This document shows, piece after piece, positions 8,162-16,735 of a DNA stretch of 41,967 nt. The notes beneath the pieces were generated by a model. The model was not told the origin of the DNA. It searched no databases and saw nothing but the letters and a program-made list of their open reading frames with translations. Position numbers and translations under genes: made by a program. Source of the DNA: Bradyrhizobium sp. OK095. Lineage in GTDB: Bacteria; Pseudomonadota; Alphaproteobacteria; Rhizobiales; Xanthobacteraceae. Location: contig NZ_FOBX01000024.1 of assembly GCF_900109945.1 (NCBI RefSeq), forward strand, positions 1-41,967, written 5' to 3'. The number at the start of each line of letters is the position of its first letter. Within the stretch, counting starts at the first letter, position 1.

Positions 8162-8484
8162 CAAAACCTCCAAAATGACCTGATCCGCAAATTGACCTGA
8201 TCGGGATGAGACGAAGCGTAGGCTTCCGGGATCGGCGCCTGCAAGTCTGCGCACGATAGGCGCGAACCCGGCGGCCTACTGTGGCCGAGATCACATAGCT
8301 CAGCGCCGCCTGGTTCATCATAGGCCCATGTCGAACGCCGTGCCCAGTCAGGACACCAAGACAAGCACGACAAAGTGTCGACGAAATCCGGGAACACGCA
8401 GATTGAGCTGGTGTTCCCATTACAAGCGCCCTCGCAAGCGTTCTTCCAAACGTTCTTGCAGACGCGCCCGATCAGGAGTCTGAA
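8162..8484. other. Divergent intergenic region with a repeated 10-mer
   Basis: This 323-base gap separates two divergent small secreted-protein genes. Close to the left gene it contains TGACCTGATC twice (8176-8185 and 8193-8202), 17 bases apart. The rest holds no gene or clear promoter motif that I can support. Confidence 0.55.
8176..8202 (-). promoter_or_regulatory. Tandem direct repeat TGACCTGATC upstream of 7820-8161
   Basis: Two identical 10-mers lie 17 bases apart, 15 bases before the start codon of the minus-strand gene. A third copy occurs at 25129-25138, just upstream of another minus-strand start (DUF898). They may be a regulator site or a leader element; this is inference from position. 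Confidence 0.3.
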
Positions 8485-8718
8485 ATGCGTCGCACCATCC
8501 TCACGCTCGCATCGTTCGCGGCCTTGATGGCCGCAATAGCCCCGGCGGCCCAGGCCCACGCCGCAAACGACAGATATTGCCTGCAAGGGCGCATCTGGGG
8601 CTATCCCGGCAACTGCCAGTTCGCGAGCTATCAGCAGTGCCAGGCCACCGCCTCCGGAACGTCAGCCTATTGCGGCGTCAATCCGCGCTACGCCTTCTCG
8701 CAGCAGCGCGACTACTGA
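8485..8718 (+). CDS. DUF3551 small secreted protein
   Basis: The 77-residue protein has a signal peptide (residues 1-26, LASFAALMAAIAPAAQAHA) and a mature part with four cysteines (YCLQGR, NCQFASYQQCQAT, AYCGVNP). This is the DUF3551 pattern, a family especially multiplied in Bradyrhizobium. Function is unknown; disulfides in the periplasm are likely. AGGAG sits 6 bases before the ATG. A strong hairpin follows the stop. Confidence 0.85.
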   Translation: MRRTILTLASFAALMAAIAPAAQAHAANDRYCLQGRIWGYPGNCQFASYQQCQATASGTSAYCGVNPRYAFSQQRDY

Positions 8719-8725
8719 CGATAGC

Positions 8726-8749
8726 GCGGCGCGCGCACGCGCGCGCCGC
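8726..8749 (+). terminator. Hairpin after the DUF3551 gene
   Basis: A perfect 10-bp GC stem (GCGGCGCGCG with CGCGCGCCGC) encloses a 4-base loop 7 bases past the stop. The T-run after it is poor (TGCAACTCTTT), so termination is only probable. Confidence 0.45.
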
Positions 8750-9004
8750 TGCAACTCTTTGCGGCGATCCGCACCGGCTGCCAGCCGTGCATCGATGACG
8801 CGAATGTTATCCGTCGTCGCCGCGGAGCAAATTCGCGATACGCTGCCGTGGCTTGTTCGCAGAACGCCTCCTCCGAAAAATCGTTGATGCCGACAATTGT
8901 GATCCATTTCGCTCGCGGCAGGCCTCATCGCGCCTAGCCTGCAAATTCCAGCGCGCACAACTTGATCCGATTGCTTTCAACTCGACATTTCAGGGAGATT
9001 CTTC

Positions 9005-10540
9005 ATGAGCAGCCGCCACGCCGTCGTTCCGCGCGGTCTGAACGCAACACGTTCCTCGTTGTCCCAAGGCCGTTTCGGCCGCATGTTCCGCAAGCTTGCG
9101 CCGGCAAAATTCGGCGCGAAAGATTCCGACAATATCGCTAACCTTTCGGCGCTGGCCGACAAGATGGTTGCCGGCTTCGACGGGCCGAAGGACGGGCCCG
9201 ACGCGGAGGAGAGCGGCATTCCCGCGCTCTACACCTATTTCGGCCAGTTCATCGACCACGACGTCACCTTCGATCCGGTCAGCTCGCTGACCAAGCAGCA
9301 GGATCCCGACGGGCTCGTCGACTTCCGCACGCCGTCGTTCGATCTGGACAATGTCTATGGCCGCGGCCCGAACGACCAGCCCTACATGTATGACGGCAAG
9401 AAATTCCGCCTCGGCGAGAAGCTGACCGGCGCGGGCGTGCCCGACGCAAGCGACCTGCCGCGCTTCAAGGGCCGGGCGCTGATCGGCGATCCCCGCAACG
9501 ACGAGAACAGCATCGTCTCGCAGTTCCAGGCGCTGATGCTGCGCTTTCACAACCGCATGGTCGACGACAATGACAGCCTGTCGTTCGAGGAGGTGCAGCA
9601 GCGCGTCCGCTTCCACTATCAATACGTCGCGCTGAACGACTTCCTGCCGCGCATCGTCAATGCCGACGTACTGGACGCGCTGAAGACCGCAGGTCACTAC
9701 GACCGCAGCAAGCTCGCTTACTACCACTGGAAGACCTATCCGTTCATGCCGGTCGAGTTCTCGGTCGCGGCCTACCGGCTCGGACATTCCATGATCCGCC
9801 CCGGCTATCGGCTGAACGACGCGGACAACATGCTGCTGCAGATCTTCCCCGATCCGCACAATCCCGACAAGAACGCGCTGACCGGCTTCCGCGCCATGGG
9901 CCCGGGACGCGCCATGGACTGGGGCCGCTTCATCGATCTCGACACGCGCGCTTACGGCGTCGAGGACGATCCCACCAACGCCGACAACAAGCGGCGGCTT
10001 CAGTTCGCCTATCGCATCGACTCGTCGCTGGTCGACCCGCTCGCCCACTTGCCGCCGGAGGTCGCGTCCAATCCGTCGTCGCTGGCGCTCCGCAATCTCG
10101 AGCGCAGTTGGCGGCTCGGCCTGCCCTCAGGCCAGGCCGTCGCCAAGGCGATGAATCTGACGCCGCTGACGGACGATCAGATCATCATCGGCAAGGCCGT
10201 CGACGAGCCGGGCGCCGGCGATCCGCAGGTCAAGATCGCAACCATCGCCAACGGCGCGTTTGCCGGCAACTGCCCGCTCTGGACCTACATCCTGGCCGAG
10301 GCCGCGCAGTTCAAGGCCGACGTCCCGATCCCCGTCACCGGCGGACCCGGCACCGTCAAGACGCCGCAGCTCGGCCCCGTGGGCGGACGCATCGTCGCTG
10401 AAGTCTTCCTCGGCATGATGTTCGGCGACAATTCCTCGGTGCTGTCGCAGGACCCGCAATGGACGCCGGTGACCGGCTCCGGCTTCGCGCTGAAGGACCT
10501 CGTCGCCTACGCACTCGGCCAGGGCGATCCGCTGCACTGA
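9005..10540 (+). CDS. Animal-type haem peroxidase
   Basis: The 511-residue protein belongs to the peroxidase-cyclooxygenase superfamily. The distal His85 lies in FGQFIDHDVTF, whose following Asp is the usual Ca2+ ligand. GDPRNDENSI (near residue 160) carries the catalytic Arg, followed by a helix with LMLRFHNRM. The proximal His261 lies in RLGHSMIRP. The family oxidises halides or small organics with hydrogen peroxide through a b-type or covalently attached haem. No signal peptide is visible, so a cytoplasmic or non-classical location is possible. Start is supported by GGGAG 6 bases upstream; a strong terminator follows. No partner gene is adjacent. Confidence 0.9.
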   Translation: MSSRHAVVPRGLNATRSSLSQGRFGRMFRKLAPAKFGAKDSDNIANLSALADKMVAGFDGPKDGPDAEESGIPALYTYFGQFIDHDVTFDPVSSLTKQQDPDGLVDFRTPSFDLDNVYGRGPNDQPYMYDGKKFRLGEKLTGAGVPDASDLPRFKGRALIGDPRNDENSIVSQFQALMLRFHNRMVDDNDSLSFEEVQQRVRFHYQYVALNDFLPRIVNADVLDALKTAGHYDRSKLAYYHWKTYPFMPVEFSVAAYRLGHSMIRPGYRLNDADNMLLQIFPDPHNPDKNALTGFRAMGPGRAMDWGRFIDLDTRAYGVEDDPTNADNKRRLQFAYRIDSSLVDPLAHLPPEVASNPSSLALRNLERSWRLGLPSGQAVAKAMNLTPLTDDQIIIGKAVDEPGAGDPQVKIATIANGAFAGNCPLWTYILAEAAQFKADVPIPVTGGPGTVKTPQLGPVGGRIVAEVFLGMMFGDNSSVLSQDPQWTPVTGSGFALKDLVAYALGQGDPLH

Positions 10541-10563
10541 GCTTGTGACGGACAATGATGCAG

Positions 10564-10593
10564 AGGCCGCTCGTGTCGTGCGAGCGGCCTTTT
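10564..10593 (+). terminator. Intrinsic terminator of the haem peroxidase gene
   Basis: A 10-bp perfect stem (AGGCCGCTCG with CGAGCGGCCT) closes a 7-base loop and runs directly into TTT, 24 bases past the stop. Confidence 0.8.
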
Positions 10594-10647
10594 GCCGTGG
10601 CGCGCTTGAGCCAGATGTGACTCGCTGTGTGCCCCGAGGACGGTACG

Positions 10648-10798
10648 TTCCCTCCCCCCTTGCGGGGGAGGGCTAGGGAGAGGGGTGGCCCAGCAAAAAG
10701 TTTCGGTTGTTGACGATGTACTTGGGCTGGTGCGCGACGGAAAGAATCCCCGTGTGGTACCCCTCTCCCTGCCCCTCCCCCGCAAGGGGGGAGGGAAC
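10648..10798. repeat. Large inverted repeat, 40-bp GC-rich arms
   Basis: The arm at about 10648-10686 (CCCTCCCCCCTTGCGGGGG, then AGGGAGAGGGGT) recurs inverted at 10759-10798, around 70 bases of unique sequence. This is a dispersed intergenic element and fills most of the 304-base gap before the next gene. Beyond the terminator and this repeat I see nothing else in the gap. Confidence 0.8.
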
Positions 10799-10844
10799 GG
10801 AGAGAGTGGTGTTCGCGGCCGAACTTGGCTTCGACCTCAACCCG

Positions 10845-11375
10845 TCACGCCCCAGTTTTATGAGCGGCCCCTAATCCGCTCTCCGCGAGGCGCGTCGCGA
10901 ACCAGAGTGACAGCGGTTGATCGAGCAGGCCGCTGACATAAACCTCCGACATCGTCACATGCTGCTTGTCCAGCACCAGCAGCACGCCGATCCAGTAGGC
11001 GAACCAGACATGCGGATCGGTCAGCGCCCGCAGCTTGTGCTGGTCGTGCTCCACGGGCGTGTGATTGCTCGCCTTGCGGATCTCGACGGTGAGCAGATTG
11101 TTCGGGATCTCGCGCTGATGCACGACGACGTCGGGATAGATCGACTTTCCCAGATGATCGTCGGTCGAGATGATGGTGCCGTGCGGCAGATGCAGCGTGC
11201 GCTCGCCGAGCCGGTCGTAGTTGCAGTCGACCGACCAGCCTGAAAACTGCCGCTCCAGATAGACAGCGAAGCGGTGCGTCACCGCCCGCTCGCCGAGGTC
11301 TTTCTCGAACAAAAATCCTTCGTGGGCGTAGAAGTCCCGGAGCGCCGCGATCACCTTGTTCAGCTCGGTCTGCAT
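10845..11375 (-). CDS. Hypothetical protein with PD-(D/E)XK-like motif
   Basis: The 176-residue protein has an N-terminal helical part (MQTELNKVIAALRDFYAHEG) and a central segment that resembles a nuclease-fold core: IYPDVVVHQ (Pro81-Asp82), then LLTVEIRKAS (Glu98, Lys101), then a helix with HKLRALTD. The Asp...Glu-x-Arg-Lys spacing fits a PD-(D/E)XK site with a shifted lysine, but a nuclease activity is inference. GGGAGG lies 4 bases before the ATG. It starts 39 bases after the TPP-enzyme gene on the same strand and may be co-transcribed. Confidence 0.6.
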   Translation of the reverse strand: MQTELNKVIAALRDFYAHEGFLFEKDLGERAVTHRFAVYLERQFSGWSVDCNYDRLGERTLHLPHGTIISTDDHLGKSIYPDVVVHQREIPNNLLTVEIRKASNHTPVEHDQHKLRALTDPHVWFAYWIGVLLVLDKQHVTMSEVYVSGLLDQPLSLWFATRLAESGLGAAHKTGA

Positions 11376-11414
11376 GTTGCCTCCCGACCTTTGGCGCTCC
11401 GAGTTGCTTGCGCC

Positions 11415-12962
11415 TTACATCTGGACTTCGATCAGCCGCGGCCCGGGCTCGGCGACGGCTTCGGCCAGCGCCTTGTTGAACTCGTCGGCATTGGTGACGG
11501 AGCGGCCGGGCACCCCCATGCCCTTGGCCAGCGCCACGAAATCCATTGTCGGCCGGTCGAGCCGGAGCATGTCGTTGGCGCGCTGGCCGGGTTCGCCGGC
11601 GCCGACATTGTCGAACTCGCCGCGCAGGATCTGGTAGATGCGGTTGGCGAACACGATGGTGACGATGTTGAGGTTTTCGCGGGCCTGCGTCCACAGCGAC
11701 TGGATCGTGTACATCGCGCTGCCGTCGCCGACCATGCAGATCACCTTGCGGTCCGGACAGGCGATCGCAGCGCCGATCGAGAGCGGCGTCGAGAAACCGA
11801 TCGAGCCGCCCATGTTCTGGAGCCAGTCGTGCGGGGCGGCGGCCGCCGTGGGCGGGAAGAAGGCGCGGCCGGTGGTGAGGGACTCGTCGACCATGATCGC
11901 GTTTTCGGGGATCGCGTAGGCGATCGCCTGCGCGATCGAGGCGTGGGTCAGCGCGCCGGTCGGCTTCACCAATTCCTGCAGGGCCTGCGGCTTGACGTCC
12001 TTGGCGCTGGCCTTGACGGCACCGGCGAGCGCTTCCAGTGCGGCGACCGAATTCTCGCCCCAAGAGGTCATGCGATGCACATCGCAACCCTCTGGCTTGA
12101 GAATGCTCGGCTTGTTCGGATAGGCAAAGAACGCCACGGGATCGTCGGACTCGACCAGCACGATGTGGCGAAACTTCGCCAGCATCGACAGCGCGTTATC
12201 GATGACGTAATGAATGCGGTCGATCGAGAAGCGGCCGCGGCCGCGCGCCATCTTCGGGCGGAAGGTCGGGCCCATCACGGTGCAGCCGGTCTTGTTCGCG
12301 ATACGCTCGGCCAGCGCCAGGCCCTGCTCGCTGAGCGCACTGCCGGTCATCAGCAGCAGCGTACCCTCGCCGTCGCCGTGCAGGATTTTTGCGGCCTGCT
12401 CGACCGCCTGCGGCGAATAGCTCGCGCGCTGCTGCTCGGCCGGCACCTCGGCAATGCCGTCGGCTTCGTTCCAGGCGGTATCGGCAGGCAGGATCAGGGT
12501 CGCGATCTGCGGCGGCGCACTCTTGGCGGCGGCAATCGCCGCGGCGCCGTCGGCAGCGACCGACTTGGAATTCGGCGAGGTGCGGACCCAGGACGACATC
12601 GGCCGGGCCAGGCCCTCGATGTCGGAGGTCAGCGGCGCGTTGTAAGCGATGTGGTAGACCGCATGCTGGCCGACGATGTTGACGATGCCGGAATTCGCCT
12701 TCTTGGCGTTGTGCAGATTGGCAAGGCCGTTGGCCAGCCCGGGGCCGAGATGCAGCAGGGTCGAGGCCGGCGTGCCCTTCATGCGGAAATAACCGTCGGC
12801 GGCACCGGTCACTACGCCTTCGAACAGGCCGAGCACGCAGCGCATGCCCGGCACCCGGTCGAGCGCTGCGACAAAATGCATCTCGGAGGTGCCGGGGTTG
12901 GAGAAGCAGACGTCGACCCCGCCCTTGACCATCGTCCGCACCAGGCTTTCCGCACCGTTCAT
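11415..12962 (-). CDS. Acetolactate-synthase-like TPP-dependent enzyme
   Basis: The 515-residue protein has the three-part TPP-enzyme layout: pyrimidine-binding domain (FSNPGTSEMHF, catalytic Glu48 in LFEGVVTGAADGY), a central domain and a pyrophosphate-binding domain with GDGSAMYTIQSLW near residue 420 and an Asn about 28 residues later. It resembles large-subunit acetolactate-synthase-like enzymes that lack a regulatory small subunit and FAD-dependent context. No ilvH or ilvC is adjacent, so branched-chain amino acid synthesis is unlikely; 2-oxoacid decarboxylation or carboligation is the family expectation. GGAG sits 8 bases before the ATG at 12962. Confidence 0.8.
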   Translation of the reverse strand: MNGAESLVRTMVKGGVDVCFSNPGTSEMHFVAALDRVPGMRCVLGLFEGVVTGAADGYFRMKGTPASTLLHLGPGLANGLANLHNAKKANSGIVNIVGQHAVYHIAYNAPLTSDIEGLARPMSSWVRTSPNSKSVAADGAAAIAAAKSAPPQIATLILPADTAWNEADGIAEVPAEQQRASYSPQAVEQAAKILHGDGEGTLLLMTGSALSEQGLALAERIANKTGCTVMGPTFRPKMARGRGRFSIDRIHYVIDNALSMLAKFRHIVLVESDDPVAFFAYPNKPSILKPEGCDVHRMTSWGENSVAALEALAGAVKASAKDVKPQALQELVKPTGALTHASIAQAIAYAIPENAIMVDESLTTGRAFFPPTAAAAPHDWLQNMGGSIGFSTPLSIGAAIACPDRKVICMVGDGSAMYTIQSLWTQARENLNIVTIVFANRIYQILRGEFDNVGAGEPGQRANDMLRLDRPTMDFVALAKGMGVPGRSVTNADEFNKALAEAVAEPGPRLIEVQM

Positions 12963-13228
12963 TCTTTTTGCTCCCGCAACCGGCAATATCCAATATCCGT
13001 CCGATCAATCATTGTTCGCGGTATCAGTCAAAGCAATAGGCGGCATCGCGGCCCTGCCCCGCATGGCAACGCAGCGGTTTGGCTAACGCTTTGAGGCAAA
13101 GCGGCCCGGTTGCCGATTTGGTAACGCCAATCGTTAAGCATGGCGTCTCTCACGGGGCCGTGGCTTGCGAAAAGCCCGCAAATATGGCCTCTGGCATTGG
13201 TTGAATCGATTTTTTGCTGGGGGAAACA

Positions 13229-13807
13229 ATGATCCGGTTTTTTGCCGCACCGATTGCCGCTATCGCATTGCTGACGGCCATGGCCGGCGGCGCGTTCGCC
13301 GAAGGGGTCGACTCGCGCGATATCATGGGCGGCGGCCCCAACTTCTTCCAGGGTGGCTCCAGCCCGATCCCCCGCACCACCGTCAACTACTCCGGAACTT
13401 ACGCGCCCGGCACGATCGTGGTGAACACCAGCGAGCGCCGGCTCTATCTGGTGCTCCAGAACGGCCAGGCGCTGCGTTACGGCATCGGCGTCGGCCGCGA
13501 TGGCTTCCGCTGGGGCGGGGTGCACAGGATCACCGCCAAGAAGGAATGGCCGGACTGGACGCCGCCGTCGCAGATGATCGCCCGCCGGCCGGACCTGCCG
13601 CGTCACATGAAGGGCGGCATCGAAAATCCGCTCGGCGCGCGCGCGATGTATCTGGGCTCGACGCTCTACCGCATCCACGGCTCCAACGAACCGGAGACGA
13701 TCGGCCAGGCGGTCTCCTCGGGCTGCTTCCGCATGACCAATGACGACGTCAGCGACCTCTACGGCCGCGTCGGGGTCGGCACCACCGTGGTCGTGCTGAA
13801 CAACTGA
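13229..13807 (+). CDS. L,D-transpeptidase (YkuD family), exported
   Basis: The 192-residue protein has a signal peptide (residues 1-24, IAAIALLTAMAGGAFAEG) and a YkuD domain from about residue 63. The catalytic site is His150 in YRIHGSNEP and Cys166 in SSGCFRM, the usual HxG...SxGC(I/F)R(M/L) signature. These enzymes form 3-3 cross-links in peptidoglycan or attach proteins to it in the periplasm. I chose the ATG at 13229 because GGGGGAAAC precedes it closely; one 15 bases upstream is less suitable. Confidence 0.9.
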   Translation: MIRFFAAPIAAIALLTAMAGGAFAEGVDSRDIMGGGPNFFQGGSSPIPRTTVNYSGTYAPGTIVVNTSERRLYLVLQNGQALRYGIGVGRDGFRWGGVHRITAKKEWPDWTPPSQMIARRPDLPRHMKGGIENPLGARAMYLGSTLYRIHGSNEPETIGQAVSSGCFRMTNDDVSDLYGRVGVGTTVVVLNN

Positions 13808-13891
13808 CAGGCGGCGTGCGGCGGGAACCCGCGGGCCGCGTGAATATGCGGACTTGTGTGCACGACGCGAATACGGCAGCGTCGGGTGACG

Positions 13892-14707
13892 ATGAGCGCA
13901 TTGATCACGCCCTCGGCTGCCCTCCGCTTCGCCCTGCTGGCGCTCGCGATCCTCACATGTGTGTCTGACACCGCTACCATCGCCGCCGCGGGCGAACTGC
14001 CTGCGATCGCCTCACGCCAGCGCCTCGAGAAGAAGAGCTTTACCGACGGCGAGATCGTCGATGGCTTTCTCAAGACCGCCTTCGGCGCCGAATATCACCT
14101 CGCCGGCCGTGTCGACCGCATCCGCAAGTTCGACGGGCCGGTGCGCGTGTTCGCCGACAGCGACCGAACCGACCGCAAGGCGCAACTGGCAAAAGTCGTC
14201 GCCGACATCGGCGCGCACGTGCAGCATCTCGACATCGCCATGACCGCGACCAGCGAGGCTGCGAATGTGCGGGTCAAGCTCGTGCGCGACCGCGATCTCT
14301 TCCGCACCATCACGAGCTTCTACGGCGCGGAGCGGGCGCGCGAGATCCGCACCTCGCTCGATCCGCAATGCCTGTCCGGTTTCCGCAAGAACGACAATTT
14401 CGAGATCGAGCATTCCGACGTCATTCTCACCGTCGACAATGGCGACTTCACCTTCCTCGACTGCGCCTATGAGGAGCTGCTGCAATCGCTCGGGCCCATC
14501 AACGACACCACGAGCGTGCCGTGGACCATGTTCAACGACAACGTCTCGATGGGCTATTTCGACGTCTACGACCAGTATATCCTCAATCTGCTCTATGACC
14601 CCCGCATCAAGGCGGGCATGAGCGTGGCCGAGGCCAAGGCGGTGCTGCCCGAAGTGCTCGCGGATGTGCGCGTCTGGGTGAGGCGCGTGAACGACCTGAA
14701 GGAGTGA
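13892..14707 (+). CDS. Exported DUF2927-family protein
   Basis: The 271-residue protein has a hydrophobic N-terminal signal (about residues 11-32, LRFALLALAILTCVSD) and the DUF2927 layout. It shows a central region with HLDIAMT, a Cys-bearing segment (DPQCLSGF, then FLDCAYEELLQSLG) and a C-terminal signature near residue 215 (WTMFNDNV, YDQYILNLLYDPRIKAGMS). Function is unknown; a periplasmic location is inferred. The start at 13892 gives a standard signal peptide; an upstream in-frame ATG at 13856 would put basic residues before it. The gene lies 84 bases after the transpeptidase gene on the same strand. Confidence 0.75.
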   Translation: MSALITPSAALRFALLALAILTCVSDTATIAAAGELPAIASRQRLEKKSFTDGEIVDGFLKTAFGAEYHLAGRVDRIRKFDGPVRVFADSDRTDRKAQLAKVVADIGAHVQHLDIAMTATSEAANVRVKLVRDRDLFRTITSFYGAERAREIRTSLDPQCLSGFRKNDNFEIEHSDVILTVDNGDFTFLDCAYEELLQSLGPINDTTSVPWTMFNDNVSMGYFDVYDQYILNLLYDPRIKAGMSVAEAKAVLPEVLADVRVWVRRVNDLKE

Positions 14708-14764
14708 GGCGCCTAGCCTCCCCTCACGCTTAAGAACTTTTTCAGAACGTCGCCATGACTTCCG

Positions 14765-14817
14765 GCCTGCGCTAGCGCAGGCTTGCGGCCATACGGCCGC
14801 GAAGATGCGGCCGCATC
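14765..14817. repeat. Cluster of three palindromes upstream of the peroxiredoxin gene
   Basis: Three hairpins follow one another: an 18-bp perfect palindrome GCCTGCGCTAGCGCAGGC (14765-14782), GCGGCC-ATAC-GGCCGC (14785-14800) and GATGCGGCCGCATC (14804-14817). They lie 59 bases before the start codon. This looks like a dispersed intergenic element; a regulatory role is possible but not shown. Confidence 0.65.
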
Positions 14818-14875
14818 GCGCGGCCTGCACGGCTGCGGCATCAGCAACAACCCGCCACAAACAAGGAACAGTGTG

Positions 14876-15535
14876 ATGACACTCGCACTCAACGACATCG
14901 CACCGGATTTCGAGGCACAGACCACCGAGGGCACGATCCGGTTCCACGACTGGATCGGCGATTCCTGGGCGGTGCTGTTCTCGCATCCGAAGGATTTTAC
15001 GCCGGTCTGCACCACCGAGCTCGGCTACATGGCGAAGATCAAGCCGGAGTTCGACAAGCGCGGCGTCAAGATCATCGGCCTGTCGGTCGATCCGATCGAC
15101 CGTCACGCCGGCTGGGCCGCCGACATCGCGGAGACGCAAGGCACGGCCCCGAACTTTCCGATGATCGGCGATGTCGATTTCAACGTCTCGAAGCTGTACG
15201 GCATGCTGCCGGCCGCGATCTCCGGCGATCCCCTGAAGCGCTCGGCGGCCGACAACCAGACCGTCCGCAACGTGTTCGTGATCGGGCCGGACAAGAAGGT
15301 CAAACTCATCCTGATGTATCCGATGACCACGGGCCGCAACTTCGACGAGGTGCTGCGCGTGATCGACTCGCTGCAGATGACCGCGAAGCACAAGGTGGCG
15401 ACGCCGGTGAACTGGAAGGACGGCGACGACGTCATCATCGCCGGCTCGGTGTCCGACGACGACGCCAGGAAGCAGTATCCGGACGGGTGGAAGTCGCCCA
15501 AGCCTTATATCCGCATCGTGCCGCAGCCGCGCTGA
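14876..15535 (+). CDS. 1-Cys peroxiredoxin (Prx6 type)
   Basis: The 219-residue protein has the peroxidatic Cys45 in DFTPVCTTELG and no other cysteine, with the long C-terminal domain typical of Prx6 proteins (NWKDGDDVIIAGSVSDDDA). Members reduce hydrogen peroxide and alkyl hydroperoxides in the cytoplasm and rely on an external thiol to recycle the sulfenic acid. The ATG at 14876 follows AAGGA with good spacing. A GC-rich hairpin terminates it before the convergent PLP-enzyme gene. Confidence 0.92.
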   Translation: MTLALNDIAPDFEAQTTEGTIRFHDWIGDSWAVLFSHPKDFTPVCTTELGYMAKIKPEFDKRGVKIIGLSVDPIDRHAGWAADIAETQGTAPNFPMIGDVDFNVSKLYGMLPAAISGDPLKRSAADNQTVRNVFVIGPDKKVKLILMYPMTTGRNFDEVLRVIDSLQMTAKHKVATPVNWKDGDDVIIAGSVSDDDARKQYPDGWKSPKPYIRIVPQPR

Positions 15536-15560
15536 CGCCGGCCGCTTCGCGAGACAGGCC

Positions 15561-15584
15561 GGGTTCCCCCCGCGGGGGGAGCCC
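15561..15584. terminator. Bidirectional terminator-like hairpin
   Basis: GGGTTCCCCCC and GGGGGGAGCCC form an 11-bp stem with a 2-base centre between two convergent genes. It lacks T-runs but is placed to end both transcripts. Confidence 0.55.
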
Positions 15585-16735
15585 TACCACCCGTTGATCC
15601 GCGGCCACACCGCGCTGATGCCGCCCTCGCCGTCGAGCACGTGATAGCGATCGTACTGCGCGCCGGTCGCGCAGGCGTGATTGGTCAGGATGCGGATGCG
15701 GGCGCCGATCGGTAGATCCGGCAGCCTCGCCGTCGAGCCTTTGCGCAAGCCAATGATGCCGTGCTCCTGGTTGGCATCGCTGACAATGAGGTCCTGGTAC
15801 GGATTCCCTGCGAGATCGCAGACCACGCCATAGCCCTGGTCGACGGCCTGCTTCGCAGTGCTGCGGTCGCGCGACAGCGCCATCCAGCCGGCATCTGCGA
15901 TGATCCAGCCTTTTGCCCTCTGGTGGCCGATGATTGTCGCGAGCACCGAAAGCACGAGGTCGCCCATCGCGACCGAGCTGACGCCGGCCTGATAGAGATC
16001 GCCGAACATGAAGACGCCGGCACGCACCTCGGTGACGCCGGTGAGATCGCGCGCATAGCGCGCGGTCGGCGTGGCGCCGACGCTGACGACGGGACAAGGC
16101 AGGCCCGCGCTGCGCAATGCGTCCGCCGCGGTCATTGCGGCGACGCGTTCCGTCTCTGCGGCCGCCGCAATCGCTGCGGGATCATTCAGCGCGTAGCTGT
16201 CGCCGGCATGCAGCAGCACACCGCGCAAGGCAGCACCACCCGAGACGAGACGCTTGCCGATCGCGACCAGCGTTGCCGTGTCGGCCGGCGCCACGCCGGA
16301 GCGATGGCCGTCCGCGTCGACCTCGATCAGCGCCGGAATCGCATCGCCGCTCCGGGCTGCGTGCGCGGCAACGGCGTCGGCCTGTTCGAGACTGTCCAGG
16401 ATCACGGCGAGATCGGCGCCGGTTGCGCGGATGGCGGAGACGCGTGCGAGCTTTGCCGGTGCAATGCCGACGGCGTAGATGATGTCGCGCACGCCGCCGG
16501 CCGCAAAATATTCGGCCTCGCGCAGCGTCGAAACGGTTGCCGGCCCCGTGGCCGAATTCATCGCGATGCGGGCGACGTCGAGCGACTTCGCGGTCTTCAG
16601 ATGCGGGCGGAAGGCGACGCCGAGATGGGCGAGACCAGCCTTCATGCGCGCGACGTTGGCGCGAAGGCGCGCCTCGTCGAGCAGCAAGCATGGCGTTTGC
16701 AGGCTCAGGAGATCCGTTTCATCTGGCATCGGCAT
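15584..16735 (-). CDS. DSD1-family PLP enzyme (D-threonine aldolase / D-serine dehydratase-like)
   Basis: The 383-residue protein has the alanine-racemase-like N-terminal barrel with the PLP lysine Lys47 in RPHLKTAKS and a C-terminal D-serine-dehydratase-like domain. The latter carries a metal-binding HxC (NHACATG near residue 358). The family cleaves or deaminates D-hydroxy-amino acids such as D-threonine, D-serine or D-threo-3-hydroxyaspartate; the substrate here is unknown. Start at 16735 (MPMPDE) overlaps the regulator gene's stop by 17 bases; 16729 is a second choice. It is the last gene of a three-gene operon. Confidence 0.85.
   Translation of the reverse strand: MPMPDETDLLSLQTPCLLLDEARLRANVARMKAGLAHLGVAFRPHLKTAKSLDVARIAMNSATGPATVSTLREAEYFAAGGVRDIIYAVGIAPAKLARVSAIRATGADLAVILDSLEQADAVAAHAARSGDAIPALIEVDADGHRSGVAPADTATLVAIGKRLVSGGAALRGVLLHAGDSYALNDPAAIAAAAETERVAAMTAADALRSAGLPCPVVSVGATPTARYARDLTGVTEVRAGVFMFGDLYQAGVSSVAMGDLVLSVLATIIGHQRAKGWIIADAGWMALSRDRSTAKQAVDQGYGVVCDLAGNPYQDLIVSDANQEHGIIGLRKGSTARLPDLPIGARIRILTNHACATGAQYDRYHVLDGEGGISAVWPRINGW

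Noticed and set aside
8662..8958. Minus-strand frame of 98 codons
   Set aside because: It overlaps the DUF3551 gene and its hairpin, has no recognisable feature and no ribosome-binding site.
11415..12962. Biosynthetic acetolactate synthase (ilvB)
   Set aside because: No ilvH or ilvC neighbour, and the sequence resembles the stand-alone decarboxylase-like group.
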